A DNA stretch of 64,000 bases from Membranipora membranacea (taxonomy: Eukaryota > Bryozoa > Gymnolaemata > Cheilostomatida > Membraniporidae): contig OU612067.1 of the NCBI GenBank assembly GCA_914767715.1, positions 32,276,162-32,340,161 on the forward strand, read 5' to 3'. Every line of letters begins with the position of its first letter. The first letter of the stretch is position 1. Shown here one piece after another: positions 59,246-64,000 of the stretch. A program made the translations under genes and the position numbers. A model generated the notes under the pieces. The model saw only the letters and a program-made list of their open reading frames with translations, made no database searches and was not told the origin of the DNA.

Positions 59246-62200
59246 ATGGCATTGAGAGGGCTTTTAAATTCATCTGTCACTTGTGTTCGTCTCAGTGCTG
59301 CACATCACAAGCTGAACGTAAGTTGCTCCTACTTGATCACACCCTGCAACATACAAAATTGTATTTGGTTTGGGAAGCTTTATGCTCTTAAATGTTATAG
59401 AAATTGTGCGGGTGCTGTGATTGTATCTGCTTCAATACTGCAAGCTTTAGCAAGCTAGCCATAACAAGTATTTGCTGCTGCTGTATGTGTTAGATTATAT
59501 TCTAGACATTATTTGTACAACAATTGTCAGCTAGTCATCATTGTCTCAAGGGATGCGGGTAAAATCGTCAGTTTTTTCTTGTTGATGACAAAATTTCTAT
59601 GGTTATACTATGCGCTCCAGACAGTATGAGCTCCAGACAGTATGACAAGTTTCGCAGGAACGATTTTTGCTGCTATTCAAGTTGTGAGGTATTGAAGTGT
59701 GGACCAGTAACGGACTTTTGCATTGTCCCTCTGCCACAAACTTGTTTCAGTAGCTTGAGGGGTTTTCAGCATTCGAGTTCCGTTGCTTTGCCTGAAGAGC
59801 TTATATTAATGCAAATATGAATACCATTTACGGTGTTGTGGTAGAAAACTGACCAATATTGGGGATACACCGAATGACTGACTGATGTGTGCTATAGATT
59901 TATTATGGGTGACTTAGCGTGGCAGAGAATATCAAAACTACATAATTCTGTTTTGAATCTTATTTGGCCTGTATCGTGATAGAATATGTTCTGGAAATTC
60001 GCAAAGATAAGATAATACCAAACATGGACTTGTTGCTTTAACATGGCAAGGCATATTATTTGGGGGGCTAAATGACTGTTTCTAATGTCACATTGTCAAA
60101 GTGATTGTCTGATATTAAATATTGCAGGTAAATCTAGTCTGCAGATTATCAAGTATGCCTGGACTAAAGATCTCAGAGTCTTATATCAACGGTGAATGGG
60201 TGAAGGGAAAAGATGGCAAAACATTCAATGGTAAAAAAAAAATCAATTACAAAGATTGTGACTTGTTTGAGTATTTTTCACTGTTTGTCTGTTGTGAGAT
60301 TTTGAGCTGTTAAAAGGAAATCGTACACTTCGAAGAAACATACCAAACACCAGAATATATATCTTTCTACCCAATGTATAAGTTCCTTACAGTCAAAGAA
60401 GACATGGTAACAATTCCTTGACCATCCATTGAAAAAAATCCCGTTTAATCCTGTATATCGCAAAAAACTTTCACCTTGCTATCCATCTCCTTTGTCCAGT
60501 ATATAATCCTGCCAATGGTAAGGTGCTGGGAGAGATGTGTGACTTGACTGCTGAGGACACTAAGCCAGCTGTAGACGCAGCTCACCAGGCATTCAAGACA
60601 TGGAGTAAGACTACAGCTAAGGAGAGATCTATCCTCCTCACTAAATGGTTTAATCTCATGATGGCCAATCAGGACGAGATCGGTGAGCTGCTCACCCAAG
60701 AAAATGTGAGTCTGACAATCCAATCCAACTACTGATGAAAATATTGGTGTCTTTCTTCATTATTACTTCATGGCTTTCAGCTGAAAACTCTGCAGCATAA
60801 ACTCTGCACATCAATGTTTGCCAGAATTCCTAAACACAGTGGGATAAAATGCATTTATGCATCAGTTAAATTGGCAGATGGTGCAAATTGAAAAGCATTC
60901 TGTCCACTATGTTAAGTATGGAGTATAATATGCTGATTGCAGGGTTGAAGTATTTAGTTGAACCTGTCTACTAAAATTCAATTTGTGCAAAGAGTTTCTC
61001 CATATCTCCTGACACTTTATCATCACTTTCTTGACTTGATCTGTTTATATTCAAATTATACCCACTTTAAACTTTGCTTCTATCTAAACATTGCATGCCT
61101 AGATAAGATTTGTTAGTGGCAAGTTACTAAACTTGTCACAGTAAAATTTACCGTAGCCTATAATTGCAAAGTCTACTGTTATCTTGTCTATGTAACGGGA
61201 GAATTCAAATTCTGTCTCTGAGACGAACGCTACATACAATCCAGTAATTCATATAAAAACTACCAGTAAACCTACCTAATATTACCAGTAAACTACCAGT
61301 AAAGTACAGTATACCTCAGAGGTTTGCACAACGCCACCATTGTTAACATATATGCTGACAGCAGCCTCAGCTGATCCTCAGAGGTTTGATCAGTGGTTGC
61401 AACCTCAAAGCGCAGAGCGGTTTGCATGACGTCACATTACTATCATATAAGTCTCAGCTGATCCTCAGAGAATTGATGTGATATAAAAAACTCATTGAGG
61501 ATCCGCTGAGGTTACAACCTCTCAGGTGTATTTAGACCATAAGAATGGTGGAATCACTCATTTTACATGACTATCTCCGCCTTCCCTTACCTTTTACAAT
61601 AACCTAGGTCCTAGACCAAGTTTGGTCGATTTGCCTGCATTCGGAGTTGCTCCCCCTCCACTTGTCACGCCGCAGGGCTAGTGGAGGGGAGCGACTGAAC
61701 TGCAGGCAATTGGATTAAACTTGATGTAACAATGACTGGACTGACACAAATATTTATGTCCAGAGAGCTGCAGTTGCTCAGACACTGTCTGTCATGACGC
61801 TGACAATATTATCGCTGCCATGTCTGTCTATGTGAGGTGAAGCCGCAGGAGCAACTCATTTATTTATTTGACACAGCCAGATCTGTCTGAGCCGTTATGC
61901 AATAGTAGTCGGTGCGGTCATACACTACACCACTTTGTAGCTAAGGTTATCGCATAGTCTGACACATACTTTCTCTTGCAGGGTAAGCCGATAGCGGAGG
62001 CTAAAGGAGAGGTAGGTTACGCTGCCTCCTTTATTGAGTGGTACGCTGCCGAGGCCCGTAGGATGTACGGTGAGACTATAGAGTTCCCTGTCTCCACTCG
62101 ACGATCTATCATCATGAAACAGCCACTAGGAGTCGCTGGTATTATCGTACCTGTGAGTATATCATGATCCAAGTACTAAGTACATTTGAGTTTGGTTATT

Positions 62201-63098
62201 ATATGTATTCTTTATTTTTGTGCATAGTTTATGAAGTATCGGCAACAACCTTTGCTAACTTTACATTACTATTATTATTAGTGCAATGATGCTTTGGAAA
62301 CAGCTCTCGCACCTAACCGAGTTTATTGTGAGCAGTGGCATATTTTGTGTGTTGCAAGCACTAACCCCCCCCCCCCCCCCCCGCCTCCGCTTTATAGTTT
62401 AAACATCTACATTATCTCACTTTCATTTCTAATGAATTATAATTTTAAAGATAATAGTCAGCTCAGTTAAGTTACACTATCTGCAGGGATCTCAGCGTAA
62501 TCTTATTCAGTGATAATGTGCTGACGTGATATACTATATATCTATCTATAATCGTTTATTGTGGCACAGCTTCATGTTAACACTACTCACAGAGCAGACA
62601 GTAGGCCTAGATATTCACTGCTGAGAATGTTCCATTATTTGACATCTGACATGTCAAAATTTGATATAAACACAACATACATGACTGTGGAGTGATATAA
62701 ACATTATCTCTCCAGGCATAGCAGGCTGAGTGACGTGACACTGACAACCTAGTATCAATGTCACATGTTACTGCAGCTTAGTGTTGCGCTAGGATATCAT
62801 CAAATCTAAGTCAAATTAAAATTTAGTTTAATAAGAGGTCATAATGTTTTGAATATCAATGCTAAACAAGGGTTTTCACTTATAAAATAATTTCTTTTAT
62901 GAGTCTGAAGGTCTTGGCCCCTACTGACACTATCCCTAAGTGGATAGCTCACCCTAACCATGTATACTTGTTATATTGTAGTGGAACTTCCCTCCTGCTA
63001 TGCTGACTCGTAAGGTAGCTCCAGCTCTGGCAGCAGGATGTACTGTAGTAGTGAAAACACCCGAGGATACACCATATAGCCCCACCGCTCTTGTACAG
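59246..63098 (+). CDS. ALDH5A1: Succinate-semialdehyde dehydrogenase, mitochondrial, 5' part
   Basis: Five exons in phase: 59246-59317, 60128-60230, 60500-60705, 61982-62152 and 62982-63098, about 223 codons; the rest lies beyond the window. The protein oxidises succinate semialdehyde to succinate with NAD+, the last step of the GABA shunt. Matches to the family: [45 protein letters not shown], the WNFP motif and [17 protein letters not shown] (the cofactor Lys is kept, though KPAED reads KTPED). Exon 1 encodes 24 residues rich in Arg, Ser and Leu with no acidic residue, a plausible mitochondrial presequence. Catalytic Cys and Glu lie downstream of the window and cannot be checked. Confidence 0.92.
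61603..61732. mobile_element. Foldback MITE, copy 2
   Basis: Same family as 30845-30983: CAAGTTTGGTC, CCTGCATTCGGAGTTGCTCC and CTCCACTTGTCACG fold onto GCTAGTGGAG, GGGAGCGACT, TGCAGGCAATTGG and AAACTTGATG. It lies in an ALDH5A1 intron. Confidence 0.75.
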
Positions 63099-64000
63099 GT
63101 AAAAATTACAATGATTGAAATTAACCGGAAAAATTGTACTCTCTTATTGGTTGTTGAGACTCAAAACATCCCCAAGCTGACTGCAGACTACCCGGTAGCT
63201 TAAGTGGTAGTGATAAATATAAAGGATATCCATAAATTTCAATAGCGCCTGTCCAAAAAGGCAAACATCCCTGTTAACACATTATGCTTTCAGGGTATAT
63301 ACCACAACTACCTTTTTTATGGATAAAACCAGCTGAGTTGTAAAGCAAATACGATCCACACTTGGTATGTGTTGGATTATCCTGCATGAGCGAGCTGATT
63401 CTGTTGAGCATTCCGATTGTTATATTTCCCAGGGTCCTTCATTCACGTAATATATATCACTAACATGGGCTGCCAATCAGCGACATGACACTAGGGTGAC
63501 ACTTTGACAGCTATGAATTAAACAGCCAGTGCACGCAGAGATGATGAAATAACTTTGGGCAGGGGTAGATTTGTTAGATTATTTTGAAAGCCCAGGTCAT
63601 TGGGTAATTTTACATTGTGCACAGTGTTTTGTAATGTGCAAAATCCCACTTGAAGGATGAAAGACCAAAGTATGAATGAAAACTGAAATGCTGCAACAAT
63701 CGAGTGTCCTCCAGATTTGGGTGCTAAAGTCCAGGGCTTGGCATTTACAAACAGTGGTGATGAAAGATAGTCATTTCTACGCATGAGGTACTATTAGCCG
63801 TCCTTAGGGGAGAGAGAATGATGATTAATGGTGACAATAGGTTGCGTTCTGAAGTATTGACTGTATTTTTTTTCCTCAAGTAACATTGTGTGTGCTGCTG
63901 GCAGGAGAAAAAGGAAATTGATTAACTTTCTTATCCAGATGGAAAACAGAGAGAAAATGTTTTCTTACTATATTTGGCCTCGTGATTCTGATGTACATAA
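63099..64000. other. ALDH5A1: ALDH5A1 intron, window end
   Basis: Follows the donor CAG/GTAAAA at 63098. No further ALDH exon (for example the ITFTGS or Cys-loop exons) was seen before the window ends. Confidence 0.6.

Noticed and set aside
1-64000. CRISPR arrays, operons or bacterial islands
   Set aside because: The window is spliced animal DNA; the repeats lack spacers and the genes have introns.

Overview
This is a window of nuclear DNA from a multicellular animal. It is AT-rich, its coding sequence is split into phase-consistent GT-AG exons, and it holds animal-type genes (alsin, a cilium kinesin, a sushi-domain receptor, a rhodopsin-like receptor) among many short DNA transposons. I cannot name the species. 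The mix fits an invertebrate, and genes sitting inside introns have been reported as common in some early-branching lineages such as ctenophores, but that is only a hint.

Layout. 1.0-7.7 kb (- strand): a secreted or membrane CUB-like/sushi protein rebuilt from seven well-phased exons, plus a possible transmembrane exon. 7.7-10.5 kb: non-coding, with two hairpin-forming repeats. 10.5-18.9 kb (- strand): a complete 14-exon KIF9-type kinesin of about 819 residues. 18.9-20.7 kb: the shared upstream region of two divergent genes. 20.7-55.8 kb (+ strand): an alsin (ALS2) orthologue of about 31 exons with the vertebrate domain order RCC1, linker, RCC1, DH, PH, MORN, VPS9. 55.8-59.2 kb: intergenic, with a decayed reverse-transcriptase fragment. 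59.2 kb to the end (+ strand): the first five exons of mitochondrial succinate-semialdehyde dehydrogenase, cut by the window edge.

The alsin introns hold most of the unusual content. One contains an intronless antisense GPCR. One contains an intact tRNA-Arg(ACG) gene and a decayed second copy. One contains a 25-copy 11-bp array in which every unit carries the Pumilio recognition sequence UGUACAUA, directly abutting a 674-bp hAT-like element with a perfect 8-bp target duplication. The largest intron (42.9-53.1 kb) holds a complete intronless lipase gene with a signal peptide, a PSI-like Cys-rich domain and a probable GPI signal, then a nested stack of transposons whose target duplications and empty-site copies let the insertion order be read. 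Another intron holds a 17-unit Arg-rich minisatellite.

The genes do not form a pathway. KIF9 (axonemal motility) and alsin (Rab5 activation on endosomes) share only a putative bidirectional promoter region. The GPCR and lipase are independent passengers. All exon limits were read by eye from splice signals and frame; the weak points (the join at alsin 33.2 kb, alsin exon 7 acceptor, last exon of the sushi gene) are flagged.
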